DNA from: Pokkaliibacter plantistimulans
GTDB lineage: Bacteria; Pseudomonadota; Gammaproteobacteria; Pseudomonadales; Balneatricaceae
Direction of reading: 5' to 3'
Assembly: GCF_046844695.1 (NCBI RefSeq)
Contig: NZ_CP177354.1
Coordinates: forward strand, 4,030,001-4,094,000
Length of the DNA: 64,000 bases
A program made the translations under genes and the position numbers. The stretch's first letter is position 1; each line of letters starts with the position of its first letter. Shown one piece after another: positions 9,071 to 18,713 of the stretch. The notes beneath the pieces are model-generated. The model was not told where the DNA came from. It was given only the letters and a program-made list of their open reading frames with translations, and searched no databases.

Positions 9071-11065
9071 ATGAGCTTGAATGTCAGTCAACGCATTATT
9101 CTGGGCTTCGCCCTGCTTCTACTGCTTCTTGCAGGTATAGGCCTGACCGGCTTCAACAGTTCTGGGGCCATCAACAGCAAACTGCGCTCCGTTACTGCAG
9201 AAACCACACCGCTGTTAAAGAGCAGCTATGAGCAGAATCTACACATTCTGTCCGCACAAAATGCTTTGCAGTACTTCCTGCGCAGCACACTGCCTGAACG
9301 TATGGATGCCCAACGTCAGGCCTTCCAGCAGGAAATCGACGCCTTCAATAGTGAACAGCAGGCGTTACAGGAGCATCTCCCCAGTGACTCAGGTATACGC
9401 GATCAGCTACAACAAGCCAGAAACAAGGCTGAAGAATACGCCAAGCTCGCGACTACGCTGCAGGACCGGCATCAGCAACAGCTAGCGGTGGAAGAAAAAC
9501 TGCGCACCGAAAAACAGCAGATTGACCGCAAAGAATCCAGTTTGAGCAACATTCTGCGTAACTATGCCCTGCAAAGTGAGCGGCAGTTCGGCCCCAGCGG
9601 TCCACAGATTCAATCCAACGCCCTCTTGCAGGAGCTGACGCGCACCTCCACCTTCTTTGCCCGTTATGAAACCAGTCTCGACATCGCAGAGCTGAGCAAA
9701 AGTCTGGAAGGCCAGGACAAGAACATCAATGACCGCTTTACTGACTTCGAACAGGCCGACGCTAAACAGGCTGCTAAGATCAAGGTTCTGGTCAATCAGA
9801 TCGTGAACAGCATCACCTCCGATACCGGCCTGTTCGCTCTCTATCGCCAGCAAGATCAGCTCAATAAAGATATTCGTAGCGCTCTGGAAACCGCCGACAC
9901 CCAGCTGACAGAAACCCTGTCTACCCTGCGTGAGCTGATCAATCAGGCCGATCAGGCATCCCTGCAGGCCACCAAGGCTGCAGATGACACTATCGTGGCC
10001 AGCCGTAGCATCATTAGCGCGGTCAGCGCCATTGCGCTGGTGGTCGCCATTCTGGTCGGCTGGTGGGTCGTCAGCAGCATCCGCCGCCCTCTCGCAGAGT
10101 TCAGCACTATTCTGGGCAAAGTCACCGAGGGTGACCTGCGGCCGCGCTTCGATACCAATCGCAAGGATGAGTTCGGCAAGCTGGGCGAACGCCTCAATGG
10201 CCTGACGTCCACCCTGCAACAGCTGATTTTGGAGATGACATCGGAAGCGTCACGACTGGCGGAGATGGCAGAGCAGAATGCACAGATCAGTGACCAGAGC
10301 ATGTCAGCCGTCAATCAGCAGAAACTGCAGCTGACCTCCACTGCCACGGCAATGACCGAGATGGAAAGTACCGTCAACAGTGTGGCCGAACAAGCACAGT
10401 ACACACTGGTGTCTGTGGATAATGCCGGGCAACTGACCGACAAGGTCAAGGACAGCGTCAATCAGACCCTGACCAGCATAAATGCTCAGGTGCAGCAGAT
10501 GATTCAGGCCTCCAAAGTCACGCAGGAGCTGAACAAGTACAGCCAGAGCATCGGCAGCATTCTCGATGCCATTGGCAATATTGCCGGGCAAACCAACCTG
10601 CTGGCGCTCAATGCAGCCATCGAAGCAGCACGAGCTGGCGAGCAGGGTCGTGGCTTCGCAGTAGTAGCCGATGAGGTCCGCACACTGGCCAGCCGTACGC
10701 AGGCCTCCACCGGTGAAATTCAGCAGATGATCGAGCAAATGCGCGGCAGCATTACCGATGTGGTCAAGGTGATGGAAAGCAGTCAGCGCCAGACAGATGA
10801 ATGCGCATCGGCCGCCAATACAGCGAGACAGACACTGGAAGAGATGTATCAGGCCATCGCGACTATCCGTGACCTCAATTTGCAGATTGCCAGTGCCACC
10901 GAACAGCAGAGCAGTACCACGCAGGACATCAGCCATAACGTTCTCAGTATCAGTGAAGCGGCTGAACAAACCGCCTCTGGCGCTGGCCGGACGGCACAGA
11001 GCAGCCAGCAAATGCTGGAACTGGCGCGCAATCAGCGTCAGTTACTGCAGCGTTTCACTGCCTGA
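9071..11065 (+). CDS. Methyl-accepting chemotaxis protein (paralogue)
   Basis: 664 residues, same architecture as the preceding chemoreceptor: TM1 about 8-28, periplasmic coiled-coil-rich sensor to about 310, TM2 (ALVVAILVGWWVVSSI), HAMP and signalling hairpin with QTNLLALNAAIEAARAGEQ. The shared MSLNV start, QRFxA/V ending and a conserved FGPSGPQIQSN / YGANGPQIQSN periplasmic block show an ancestral tandem duplication. The cytoplasmic halves are far more alike than the sensors, as expected if ligand specificity has diverged. The ribosome site AGGGG precedes the ATG by 7 bases. A strong terminator follows. Confidence 0.92.
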   Translation: MSLNVSQRIILGFALLLLLLAGIGLTGFNSSGAINSKLRSVTAETTPLLKSSYEQNLHILSAQNALQYFLRSTLPERMDAQRQAFQQEIDAFNSEQQALQEHLPSDSGIRDQLQQARNKAEEYAKLATTLQDRHQQQLAVEEKLRTEKQQIDRKESSLSNILRNYALQSERQFGPSGPQIQSNALLQELTRTSTFFARYETSLDIAELSKSLEGQDKNINDRFTDFEQADAKQAAKIKVLVNQIVNSITSDTGLFALYRQQDQLNKDIRSALETADTQLTETLSTLRELINQADQASLQATKAADDTIVASRSIISAVSAIALVVAILVGWWVVSSIRRPLAEFSTILGKVTEGDLRPRFDTNRKDEFGKLGERLNGLTSTLQQLILEMTSEASRLAEMAEQNAQISDQSMSAVNQQKLQLTSTATAMTEMESTVNSVAEQAQYTLVSVDNAGQLTDKVKDSVNQTLTSINAQVQQMIQASKVTQELNKYSQSIGSILDAIGNIAGQTNLLALNAAIEAARAGEQGRGFAVVADEVRTLASRTQASTGEIQQMIEQMRGSITDVVKVMESSQRQTDECASAANTARQTLEEMYQAIATIRDLNLQIASATEQQSSTTQDISHNVLSISEAAEQTASGAGRTAQSSQQMLELARNQRQLLQRFTA

Positions 11066-11087
11066 TACAAGCCAATAGCCGATCAGG

Positions 11088-11126
11088 ACACAGCCAGACA
11101 ACCTGTGTTGTCTGGCTGTGTTTTTT
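11088..11126 (+). terminator. Strong rho-independent terminator
   Basis: A perfect 15-bp stem (11088-11102 with 11107-11121), a 4-base CTGT loop and six T residues immediately after. It ends the chemoreceptor transcript 22 bases past the stop codon. Confidence 0.93.
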
Positions 11127-11455
11127 CTGCTGACTATCGACTGACGCAAGCAAGACCTGCACTGACCCTTTAGCGCCACACTACACGAACAGCTTGCGAC
11201 TATCGGCTTTCTTGTCCTGCCGCAACTGAATCCATACAGCACCGGCCTTTACTGGCATCACACTCTTGCATCGTCAACGTGAACGCCTTATAAAATCTGC
11301 CAGACCCGCTGCACCATGCTGCCTGTTCCAGAAAGCCAGCGGTGCCGTCCTGAAGACTGCGACCTTAATAAAAATCCAGGCATTGAAACTTCAGGATCCG
11401 AATAAAAAGCCGGGTGGAGCGGCCACCCGCTTTCGCGTCAATCACCGAGGTAACC
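11127..11455. other. Intergenic stretch
   Basis: About 330 bases with no supported gene, between the chemoreceptor terminator and the small hypothetical gene. A 77-codon frame at 11266-11499 is out of register with the real gene and has no recognisable features. Confidence 0.5.
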
Positions 11456-11932
11456 ATGTTCGAAAAACAAGATTTTCTCCCCCTGTGCGATCAAATTGAT
11501 GAGCAGCTGGGTAACCGTTGGGTGATTACTGATCGGCGCAAAGAAGCTGTTATTTTTGAAAGCCCGGATGATGCCCACTTTGAATTACAGTTGCTGCCCG
11601 ACTATGAACACCAGAACCGTTGGAAAATTCAGTTCATGCCCATTCTGGCCGGCCATTTACCTGACAACCCCCGCCTGAAGCAGGCGATCAAGCGCATGGC
11701 CCATGACTTGTCTCCAGAGCGCACCCCCGAAGCCCTGGCGCGCAGCATTGATGCATTACTGATTGACTGCCGCAAAATGATCCAGGCTTTCGCACCAGAG
11801 AACAAAAGTCACTTTGTGATGGATGTGGTGCATCACAAAGATGGCCTGATGAGCATGTATATCGAGAACATTCCTGAGCCCATTGGTAAGGAAATCAACA
11901 ACCTGCTGACTGACTGGCAGAACTCGAACTGA
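11456..11932 (+). CDS. Conserved-type hypothetical protein, 158 residues
   Basis: Cytosolic, acidic, no signal peptide or membrane segment. The start at 11456 (MFEKQDF) is chosen because CGAGGTAACC lies directly upstream; the frame opens earlier at 11414 without a ribosome site. The predicted pattern is mixed alpha/beta with a beta-rich middle (FELQLLPDYEHQNRWKIQFM) and a C-terminal helix. No family was recognised and no catalytic motif is visible. It stands alone between the chemoreceptors and the pyruvate carboxylase genes, so context gives no function. Confidence 0.75.
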   Translation: MFEKQDFLPLCDQIDEQLGNRWVITDRRKEAVIFESPDDAHFELQLLPDYEHQNRWKIQFMPILAGHLPDNPRLKQAIKRMAHDLSPERTPEALARSIDALLIDCRKMIQAFAPENKSHFVMDVVHHKDGLMSMYIENIPEPIGKEINNLLTDWQNSN

Positions 11933-12693
11933 TGCCCTCCCCTGCCTCCTGCGACCGCAGCGAGGCAGACTCTCCCCTCTCCCCGATGCGGTGCTGCTGT
12001 GTCTACCTTCTCAGCGCGTACTTGTGCTGGCTGAAAACGCCGCTTTGCTTTCCATAAACGTCTATTTCCTGCGCAAGCGCTGGCTATAACTCAATCCAGC
12101 TTATTTTCATTATTGATTAATTGAATATTAAACTTAAATCAGGTGATTGATATTTCTGCTATTTTTTACCATCAGGCTTAATTCAATCCGATGATTAAAA
12201 GAAGTAACCGCAATTACCAGATTGCTGTTTACCAGGCAAATAGTTGCAAATAAAACTGGATTTCATATCAAAATATTCGCAGTGCCTGATTAGACTTTGG
12301 ACGTAGAGCCAGTTCAGGCTGCGGCCCTTCCGCTGACCACCATAGAATTTCAAAAATATCCTATAAAACAAAATGTTACCCGCCATAAATACAGCAAACG
12401 CAGAGCCATGGCATAGCCACAGCACCACGAAATACGCGGCATCCAGCCAGTACAGGAAGTGCGCTCAGGCTGTCATCTGCTATTCCGGTCAAGGTGATCA
12501 CATTAGCTAATTCAACCAATTAACGGGTAAATAAAGGCAAATTCCACGGCTATTAGTTGCAACTCGGATGCCATTTCCTTGCGCAGCGCAACATAATTTT
12601 ATACTTAGGTATAAGCGTTCCCCCCTTCCCCATATTGGCTCACTCGCTTAATCTGCTAGGGCTGCTCGCTCATTCCTATCACAGGTGATTACC
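11933..12693. other. Long AT-rich intergenic region before pycA
   Basis: About 760 bases, clearly richer in A/T than its surroundings from about 12090 onward. A 7-bp stem (CTGCCTC/GAGGCAG, 11943-11970) could end the upstream transcript. A minus-strand 77-codon frame (12195-12428) was not called: no family, many rare residues. The pycA promoter must be in the right-hand part; TATACTTAGG near 12600 is a possible -10 region. Confidence 0.45.
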
Positions 12694-14112
12694 GTGATTA
12701 AAAAGATACTGATAGCAAACCGAGGAGAAATAGCGGTTCGTATCGTTCGCGCCTGCCAGGAAATGGGCATTCGCGCGGTAGCGATATATTCCGAAGCTGA
12801 CCGTTATTCGCTTCACGTTAAAAAAGCCAACGAGGCCTATTGCATCGGCAGTGATCCGCTGGCGGGCTATCTCAACCCTCACCATATCGTCAACCTGGCG
12901 GTGGAAACGGGTTGTGACGCATTGCACCCAGGCTATGGCTTTCTGTCTGAAAACCCCGAACTGGCGCGTATCTGCGCACAGCGTGGCATTCGCTTCATTG
13001 GCCCCGATGCAGACGTGATTCACTCCATGGGTGACAAGACCATGGCCCGCCAGAGCATGATCAATGCCGGCGTCCCCGTCACCCCCGGTAGCAATGGCAA
13101 TCTGGCTGATCTGGACGACGCCATCGAGCAGGCCGCTGCCATCGGTTATCCCATCATGCTGAAAGCCACCTCCGGCGGTGGTGGTCGCGGTATCCGTCGT
13201 TGTAACAACGAACAGGAACTGCGCCAGAACTACCACCGGGTTATTTCTGAAGCGACCAAAGCCTTCGGCAGTGCAGAAGTATTTCTGGAAAAATGCATCG
13301 TCAATCCGCGTCACATCGAAGTGCAGATTCTGGCCGACAGCTTTGGCAACACTGTGCACCTGTTCGAGCGTGACTGCTCCATCCAGCGTCGTAACCAGAA
13401 GCTGATTGAGCTGGCGCCTTCGCCTCAGCTGAATGACGAACAGCGTAACTATGTCGGCAGTCTGGCCGTCAAGGCAGCCAAGGCCGTCAACTACGAAAAC
13501 GCCGGTACAGTGGAGTTCCTGCTGGATGATCAGCAGAATTTCTACTTCATGGAGATGAATACCCGGGTACAGGTGGAACACACCATCACCGAGGAAATCA
13601 CCGGTATCGATATCGTCAAAACCCAGATTCGCATTGCTGCGGGTGAGAAGCTGCCCTTTGTGCAGGAAGACATCCAGTACCGGGGTTTTGCTGCTCAGTT
13701 CCGTATCAATGCTGAAGATCCGAAGAATGGCTTCCTGCCCAGCTTCGGACGCATCAGCCGTTACTACTCCGCGGGTGGCCCCGGTGTACGTACCGACGCG
13801 GCCATCTACACGGGATACACCATCCCCCCTTATTACGACTCCATGTGTGCCAAGCTGGTTGTTTGGGCACTGAGCTGGGACGAACTGGTTGCCCGCTCAC
13901 AACGCGCGCTGAATGACATGAGTATCTACGGCATCACCACCACGATTCCGTACTACCAGAACATTCTTCAGCATCCGGAATTCCGCGAAGGATCCTTCAA
14001 TACAGGATTCGTCGAGGCCCATCCGGAGCTGATCAATTACTCAGTCAAGCGCCACCCAGAAGCCCTTGCAGCCGCCATCGCCGCTGCCATCGCCGCGCAA
14101 GCGGGTCTGTGA
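12694..14112 (+). CDS. pycA: Pyruvate carboxylase subunit A (biotin carboxylase)
   Basis: 472 residues. The subunit carboxylates the biotin carried by PycB using ATP and bicarbonate, the first half of pyruvate to oxaloacetate. N-terminal biotin carboxylase domain starting KKILIANRGEIAVRI, ATP-grasp with glycine-rich loop TSGGGGRGIRR, catalytic EMNTRVQVEH, and a C-terminal carboxylase domain. Two in-frame GTG starts exist: 12694 is chosen because AGGTGA lies 6 bases upstream; GTG at 12685 would sit inside that site. The next gene encodes the biotin carrier and transcarboxylase subunit 26 bases downstream, making this the two-subunit enzyme and not acetyl-CoA carboxylase AccC, which has no such partner. 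Confidence 0.9.
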   Translation: MIKKILIANRGEIAVRIVRACQEMGIRAVAIYSEADRYSLHVKKANEAYCIGSDPLAGYLNPHHIVNLAVETGCDALHPGYGFLSENPELARICAQRGIRFIGPDADVIHSMGDKTMARQSMINAGVPVTPGSNGNLADLDDAIEQAAAIGYPIMLKATSGGGGRGIRRCNNEQELRQNYHRVISEATKAFGSAEVFLEKCIVNPRHIEVQILADSFGNTVHLFERDCSIQRRNQKLIELAPSPQLNDEQRNYVGSLAVKAAKAVNYENAGTVEFLLDDQQNFYFMEMNTRVQVEHTITEEITGIDIVKTQIRIAAGEKLPFVQEDIQYRGFAAQFRINAEDPKNGFLPSFGRISRYYSAGGPGVRTDAAIYTGYTIPPYYDSMCAKLVVWALSWDELVARSQRALNDMSIYGITTTIPYYQNILQHPEFREGSFNTGFVEAHPELINYSVKRHPEALAAAIAAAIAAQAGL

Positions 14113-14138
14113 CACACATATTCGAGGAGTAGCCAAAC

Positions 14139-15929
14139 ATGGCAAAAGTACATATCACTGACGTAGTGCTGCGCGATGGTCACCAGTCCCTGATCGCCAC
14201 CCGCATGCGTACTGAAGACATGCTGCCGATCTGCGGCAAGCTGGACAAGGCCGGTTACTGGTCACTGGAAGTCTGGGGGGGTGCGACATTCGACGCCTGC
14301 GTACGCTTCCTGCGTGAAGATCCCTGGGAGCGTCTGGCCAGACTGCGTGAAGCGCTGCCTAACACCCGCCTGCAAATGTTGCTGCGTGGCCAGAACCTGC
14401 TGGGCTACCGTCATTATTCCGATGACGTGGTGCGCGCCTTCGTCAATCGCGCTGCCGCCAACGGCATGGACGTATTCCGTATTTTCGATGCCCTGAACGA
14501 TGTGCGTAACCTGCGCACAGCCATTGAAGCGACCAAAGCCGCTGGCAAGCACGCTCAGGGCACCATCTGCTACACCACCAGCCCGGTGCACACTCTGGAT
14601 GCCTACGTAAAGTTGGCTGATGAGCTGATCGCCATGGGCGTCGACTCCATCGCTATCAAGGATATGGCTGGTCTGCTGACCCCCAAAGCGACCGGTGATC
14701 TGGTCAAGGCACTGAAAGATCGCTTCAGCGTACCGCTGTTCCTGCACTCTCACTCCACCTCTGGCATGGCGCCGATGTGCCAGCTAAAAGCGGTGGAAGA
14801 AGGTTGTGACCACGTGGATACCGTTATTTCCTCGTTCTCCGGTGGCACCAGCCATCCGCCAACCGAGTCACTGGTTGCCTCCCTGCACGCAGCAGGATAT
14901 GAAACCGGACTGGACCTCAAACTGCTGCAGGAAATCAGTCACTACTTCCGTGAAGTGCGGAAGAAGTACCACCAGTTTGAAAGTGAATACAACGATGTGG
15001 ATTCGCAGGTGCTGATCAGTCAGGTACCGGGCGGCATGATGTCCAACCTGGCCAACCAGCTGAAAGAACAGGGCGCACTGGATCGTATTCAGGACGTGTT
15101 CAACGAGATCCCCCGTGTGCGTGCTGATCTGGGCTTCCCCCCGCTGGTCACTCCCACCTCGCAGATCGTTGGCACTCAGGCGGTACTTAACGTACTGACC
15201 GGCAAGCGCTACGAAAGCATCACCAACGAGGTGAAGCGCTATCTGCAGGGCTGGTACGGTCAGGCGCCAGCTCCGGTCAACGAGAAGGTGCGCACTCAGG
15301 CCATCGGCAGCGAAGAAGTGATCGATTGCCGCCCCGCCGACCTGCTGGGTGATGAGCTGGATAAGCTGCGTGAGCAGATCGGCAGTCTGGCGCTGAACGA
15401 GGAAGATGTGCTGACCTATGCCATGTTCCCTGAAGTTGCGAAAACCTATCTGCAGGAACGTGCTGACGGTACCCTGCAGCCAGAACCCCTGCTGCCGAAA
15501 AATGACACCCGTGCCGATGGCGTTGTGCCGACCGCCTTCAAGGTGACGTTGCATGGCGAGACCTATGATATTCAGGTTACCGGTGCAGGTCCTAAAGGTG
15601 AGCATGATCGCAACTTCTACCTGACCATCGATGGCATGCCGGAAGAAGTGTTCCTGGAAACTCAGGGTGAATACAGCACCGGTGGCAGTGGTGGCGGTCG
15701 CGGTAAGGCCACCAGCCAGGGTCACGTGACCACCTCCATGCCCGGTAACATCGTTGATGTGCTGGTCAAAGAGGGAGACAGCATTGAGGCAGGCGCCGCC
15801 GTGCTGGTTATCGAAGCCATGAAGATGGAAACCGAGGTCAAGGCTGCCGTATCCGGCACCGTGAAAGCGGTTTATATCAAGAAAGGCGACCGCGTCACTC
15901 CCGGAGAGATTCTGGTAGAGATTGCCTGA
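14139..15929 (+). CDS. pycB: Pyruvate carboxylase subunit B (carboxyltransferase plus biotin carrier)
   Basis: 596 residues. Transfers CO2 from biotin to pyruvate, replenishing oxaloacetate. N-terminal HMGL-like barrel begins VVLRDGHQSL; the conserved carboxylase domain follows; a Gly/Ser-rich linker (about 505-525) leads to the biotinyl domain with EAMKMETEV, the biotinylated Lys being K562. OadA of the sodium-pumping oxaloacetate decarboxylase has the same architecture, but no membrane OadB or OadG gene lies nearby and pycA is adjacent, so pyruvate carboxylase is the better call. A Shine-Dalgarno GAGGAG precedes the ATG. Followed by a strong terminator. Confidence 0.9.
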   Translation: MAKVHITDVVLRDGHQSLIATRMRTEDMLPICGKLDKAGYWSLEVWGGATFDACVRFLREDPWERLARLREALPNTRLQMLLRGQNLLGYRHYSDDVVRAFVNRAAANGMDVFRIFDALNDVRNLRTAIEATKAAGKHAQGTICYTTSPVHTLDAYVKLADELIAMGVDSIAIKDMAGLLTPKATGDLVKALKDRFSVPLFLHSHSTSGMAPMCQLKAVEEGCDHVDTVISSFSGGTSHPPTESLVASLHAAGYETGLDLKLLQEISHYFREVRKKYHQFESEYNDVDSQVLISQVPGGMMSNLANQLKEQGALDRIQDVFNEIPRVRADLGFPPLVTPTSQIVGTQAVLNVLTGKRYESITNEVKRYLQGWYGQAPAPVNEKVRTQAIGSEEVIDCRPADLLGDELDKLREQIGSLALNEEDVLTYAMFPEVAKTYLQERADGTLQPEPLLPKNDTRADGVVPTAFKVTLHGETYDIQVTGAGPKGEHDRNFYLTIDGMPEEVFLETQGEYSTGGSGGGRGKATSQGHVTTSMPGNIVDVLVKEGDSIEAGAAVLVIEAMKMETEVKAAVSGTVKAVYIKKGDRVTPGEILVEIA

Positions 15930-15970
15930 GCAGTGACTGCCTGAACAGCGGTCAGCGTACTGATGACACT

Positions 15971-16003
15971 CCCCCCCGGCCAAGGCCGGGGGTTTTGTTT
16001 TTC
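15971..16003 (+). terminator. Rho-independent terminator after pycB
   Basis: A C-run and GGCC pair with GGCC and G-run across an AA centre (CCCCCGGCC/GGCCGGGGG), followed by TTTTGTTTTT. It lies 41 bases past the pycB stop. Confidence 0.92.
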
Positions 16004-16187
16004 TACATTACAGCGCCAGTACGACAGCTCAACAGGTCCATTACCCACTGCCATCAAAGGCGTCTGTCATCCCCATAAATTTCATCTTCGCCGCGCTTAC
16101 ATTTTCTTTACATCATTGTCAGTATGGAGCGCGCTGCACCTCTCACGCTCACGCAGCAAGCGCTCACATGGAACAAGAGTGAATCCG

Positions 16188-16760
16188 ATGAAAGCTTCCC
16201 TACTGACCCGCAGTGTATTCCTCAGCCTGATCCTGTTACCTCTGGCTCACGCCGACGATATCTCCAGCTCCATCGAAGAAGGTCTCGCCGCTTACAACAA
16301 GCACGACCTCAAAGCAGCCAAGCAGGCTCTCGACTACGCCTCACAGCTGATCGCCCAGCAGAGTGCCACCGCTCTCAGCGGCCTGATGCCGGAACCGCTG
16401 GCCGAATGGACAGCAGAAGAAGCCAGCACAGAGGGCACTTCCGCAATGGGACTGTTGGGAGGCGGCATCCAGGTCAGCCGCACCTACACCAACAGTGCCG
16501 GCAATACCGTGGAAATGCAGATCACTGCTGACTCCCCCCTGCTGGCACAATGGATGCCGATGCTGGCGAATCCCGCCATGGCCGCCACCATGGGCAAAGT
16601 CACCAAGATTGGCAAAACCCTGGTGCTGCAGGGCAATGATGAACAACTCACGATGATTGTCGCCAATCGCTTTATGGTCACGGTTAATGGCTCGGCCACC
16701 ATGGACGAGAAGATGACCTATGCCAAGGCGCTGGATCAGGGTAAGCTCGAAGCCCTTTAA
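16188..16760 (+). CDS. Exported hypothetical protein
   Basis: 190 residues with a clear Sec signal peptide (MKASLLTRSVFLSLILLPLAHA, cut before DD at 23). The start at 16188 is chosen over an upstream open frame (from 15963) because only this start gives a signal peptide, and AAGAGTGA precedes it. Mature N-terminus (EEGLAAYNKHDLKAAKQALD) looks like a single TPR-type helical hairpin; the rest alternates beta strands and Met/Ala-rich segments. No enzyme motif. Probably periplasmic. It stands alone after the pycB terminator. Function not recognised. Confidence 0.8.
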   Translation: MKASLLTRSVFLSLILLPLAHADDISSSIEEGLAAYNKHDLKAAKQALDYASQLIAQQSATALSGLMPEPLAEWTAEEASTEGTSAMGLLGGGIQVSRTYTNSAGNTVEMQITADSPLLAQWMPMLANPAMAATMGKVTKIGKTLVLQGNDEQLTMIVANRFMVTVNGSATMDEKMTYAKALDQGKLEAL

Positions 16761-16876
16761 CTGGCTTAGCAGGTAGTTGAAAAGCGATCTGTGTACCGGG
16801 CGCGTTGCCAGAGGCAGGCCCGGCAACCGCTTTCAGCTGCCGGCTGACAGGCCACTACAGGCATCAGGAAGACCCC

Positions 16877-17545
16877 ATGACCCGCGCTTCAGCTGCTGCA
16901 ACCTCCCCGCTTCACTGTGAACTTGATCATCTGGTCGTGACCGCCCCCAGCCTGCAGGAAGGCAGTGACTATATCGAACAGCTGTTTGGTATCCGTCCTC
17001 AGCCCGGCGGCGAGCACCCGCGGATGGGCACCCACAATACCCTGTTGCAGCTGGATAACGGCGCCTATCTGGAAGTCATCGCCTGTAACCCCGAAGCACC
17101 TCATCCCGGCTATCCGCGCTGGTTCAATATGGATGATGCGGAGCAGATGCGCTCCCCACGACTGACCACCTGGGTGTGCCGCACCTCGATAATCAATGAG
17201 CTGCTGCTTCAGTTGCCCGGCTTCTTTGACAGCGCGGAGCCCATGACCCGGGGCGACATGCGCTGGCTGTTTGCCCTGCGTCAGGATGGCACCCTGCCCT
17301 ATACCGGCATGGCACCGACCCTGATTGAATGGCATACCGCACCTCATCCTGCCAGCCGTCTGGCACCGTCGGGTTGTCAGCTGCAGGCGCTGCACATCTA
17401 TCATCCGCTCGCTCAGCAACTGGCAGAGCAGCTTGCCACGCTACAGTTGCCCGCATCGATTCAATGCCTTGCCCTGCCAGAAGGACAGCCCGCCTACCTT
17501 GAAGCCAGTCTGCTGACACCGCGTGGTCTGGTGTGTTTACGCTGA
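16877..17545 (+). CDS. Glyoxalase-like (VOC superfamily) protein
   Basis: 222 residues, cytosolic. It opens with ELDHLVVTAPSLQEG, the typical first strand and metal-ligand His of the vicinal oxygen chelate fold, and continues with LQLDNGAYLEVI supplying an acidic ligand. The arrangement fits the Glyoxalase_3-type family found in many proteobacteria, whose substrates are mostly unknown. The start at 16877 has AGGAAGA upstream; the frame is open from 16805 but without a ribosome site. Followed by a bidirectional terminator shared with the convergent hydrolase gene. Confidence 0.8.
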   Translation: MTRASAAATSPLHCELDHLVVTAPSLQEGSDYIEQLFGIRPQPGGEHPRMGTHNTLLQLDNGAYLEVIACNPEAPHPGYPRWFNMDDAEQMRSPRLTTWVCRTSIINELLLQLPGFFDSAEPMTRGDMRWLFALRQDGTLPYTGMAPTLIEWHTAPHPASRLAPSGCQLQALHIYHPLAQQLAEQLATLQLPASIQCLALPEGQPAYLEASLLTPRGLVCLR

Positions 17546-17588
17546 CGTGTCTTATCTGGCTGCAGGCTGAGACGTTGCCTGCAAGTAT

Positions 17589-17629
17589 AAAAAAAGCGGT
17601 CACCCACCTTGGCAGGTAACCGCTTTTTC
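17589..17629. terminator. Bidirectional terminator
   Basis: AAAAAGCGGT (17591-17600) pairs with ACCGCTTTTT (17618-17627), giving an A-run on one side and a T-run on the other. It separates the convergent glyoxalase-like and dienelactone hydrolase-like genes. Confidence 0.88.
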
Positions 17630-17662
17630 TCACGCCAGCTGTCAACTCAAAGCTGACGACTG

Positions 17663-17701
17663 TTTCAACGCCCTGTGGCCGACACGCAGCGGGTCGTCAA
17701 C
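17663..17701 (+). repeat. Dispersed intergenic repeat, copy 2
   Basis: Shares TTTCAACGC, TGTGG, CGAC, CGCAG and GTCGT or TCGT blocks in the same spacing with copy 1 at 6564-6602. It lies just outside the hydrolase stop codon. Confidence 0.5.
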
Positions 17702-17707
17702 CGTCCG

Positions 17708-18595
17708 TCAGGCCAGATACTTCTTGAACCACTCCAGCGTTCTATCCCACGCCAGCTTGGCCGCGGCTTCGTCATAACGGGGGGTGGAATCATTGTGGAA
17801 GCCATGATTGACCTTGGGATAGACATAGGCCTCGTACACCTTGCCGTCTGCCTTCAAGGCAGCCTCATAGGCAGGCCAGCCTTCGTTGATGCGGGTATCC
17901 AGCTCGGCATAGTGCAGCAGCAATGGCGCCTTGATACGCGCCACATCTTCCGCCTTGGGCTGACGACCATAGAATGGCACCGCAGCCGCCAGCTCCGGAT
18001 AGGCCACTGCTGCTGCGTTGGCGACGCCGCCGCCATAGCAGAAACCAGTGATGCCCACCTTGCCGGTGCTGGACTCGTGCTTCATCAGGAACTCGATGGC
18101 GGCGAAGAAATCATTCATCAATTTGGTCGGATCAACCTGCTGTTGCAGCTCGCGGCCCTTATCGTCATTACCGGGATAGCCGCCTACCGAACTCAGCCCG
18201 TCGGGCGCCAGCGCTATATAACCGGCCTTGGCAACCCGTCGTGCAACGTCTTCGATATAGGGGTTCAGGCCACGGTTTTCATGCACCACCACCACAGCCG
18301 GCACCTTGCCTGTCAGTTTGGCTGGCATCACCAGATAACCCCGCACTTCGCCGTGGCCGTTGGGTGAGGAGTAGGTAATGTACTGCGGCAGAATATCAGG
18401 GTCGGTGAACTCCACCTGCTGCGCCAGTGCATAGTTCGGGCTCAGGGTTGCCAGCAGCGACACCGCCGTAGCGCCACCGATGGCGTACTGGGTGGCGCGG
18501 TCGAGAAACTCGCGGCGGGAAATCTTGCCGTGAGCGTAGTAGTCGTAAAGCTCCAGCAACTCCTGAGGAAAATCCTTTGCAGTAAGACGGCTCAT
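17708..18595 (-). CDS. Dienelactone hydrolase family protein
   Basis: 295 residues. Alpha/beta hydrolase of the carboxymethylenebutenolidase type: nucleophile Cys 186 in GFCYGG, Asp 233 in YAELDTR and His 264 in NHGFH form the Cys-Asp-His triad; VHENRGLNPYIEDVARR is the family oxyanion-region signature. The N-terminal 60 residues carry SRREFLDRA followed by a hydrophobic, Ala-rich stretch, which resembles a Tat signal (one Arg pair plus FL), so export is possible. Family members hydrolyse lactones or esters; the substrate here is unknown. No other aromatic-degradation gene is adjacent, so a classical chlorocatechol role is not supported. Confidence 0.85.
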   Translation of the reverse strand: MSRLTAKDFPQELLELYDYYAHGKISRREFLDRATQYAIGGATAVSLLATLSPNYALAQQVEFTDPDILPQYITYSSPNGHGEVRGYLVMPAKLTGKVPAVVVVHENRGLNPYIEDVARRVAKAGYIALAPDGLSSVGGYPGNDDKGRELQQQVDPTKLMNDFFAAIEFLMKHESSTGKVGITGFCYGGGVANAAAVAYPELAAAVPFYGRQPKAEDVARIKAPLLLHYAELDTRINEGWPAYEAALKADGKVYEAYVYPKVNHGFHNDSTPRYDEAAAKLAWDRTLEWFKKYLA

Positions 18596-18713
18596 CCGCT
18601 TCTCCTGTCATCACCTGTTGCAGGGGGCCGCCCTGCTGCGGTCACTTATGTCCAGCACGATCACCCTGCGAAGAGATTCGCACACTGATCACGTCAACCT
18701 CCTCTGGTGTGCA

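Noticed and set aside
12195..12428. 77-codon minus-strand frame in the pycA upstream region
   Set aside because: Aromatic and Cys-rich, A/T-rich sequence, no family or ribosome site; could not be supported.
12679..13581. 300-codon minus-strand open frame opposite pycA
   Set aside because: Shadow of pycA; codons mirror the conserved biotin carboxylase frame and no protein family is visible.
14139..15929. Oxaloacetate decarboxylase alpha subunit
   Set aside because: Same domain architecture, but no OadB/OadG genes and the biotin carboxylase subunit is adjacent.
14868..15983. 371-codon minus-strand open frame opposite pycB
   Set aside because: Antisense of a highly conserved gene, His/Gln-rich composition typical of mirrored coding sequence.
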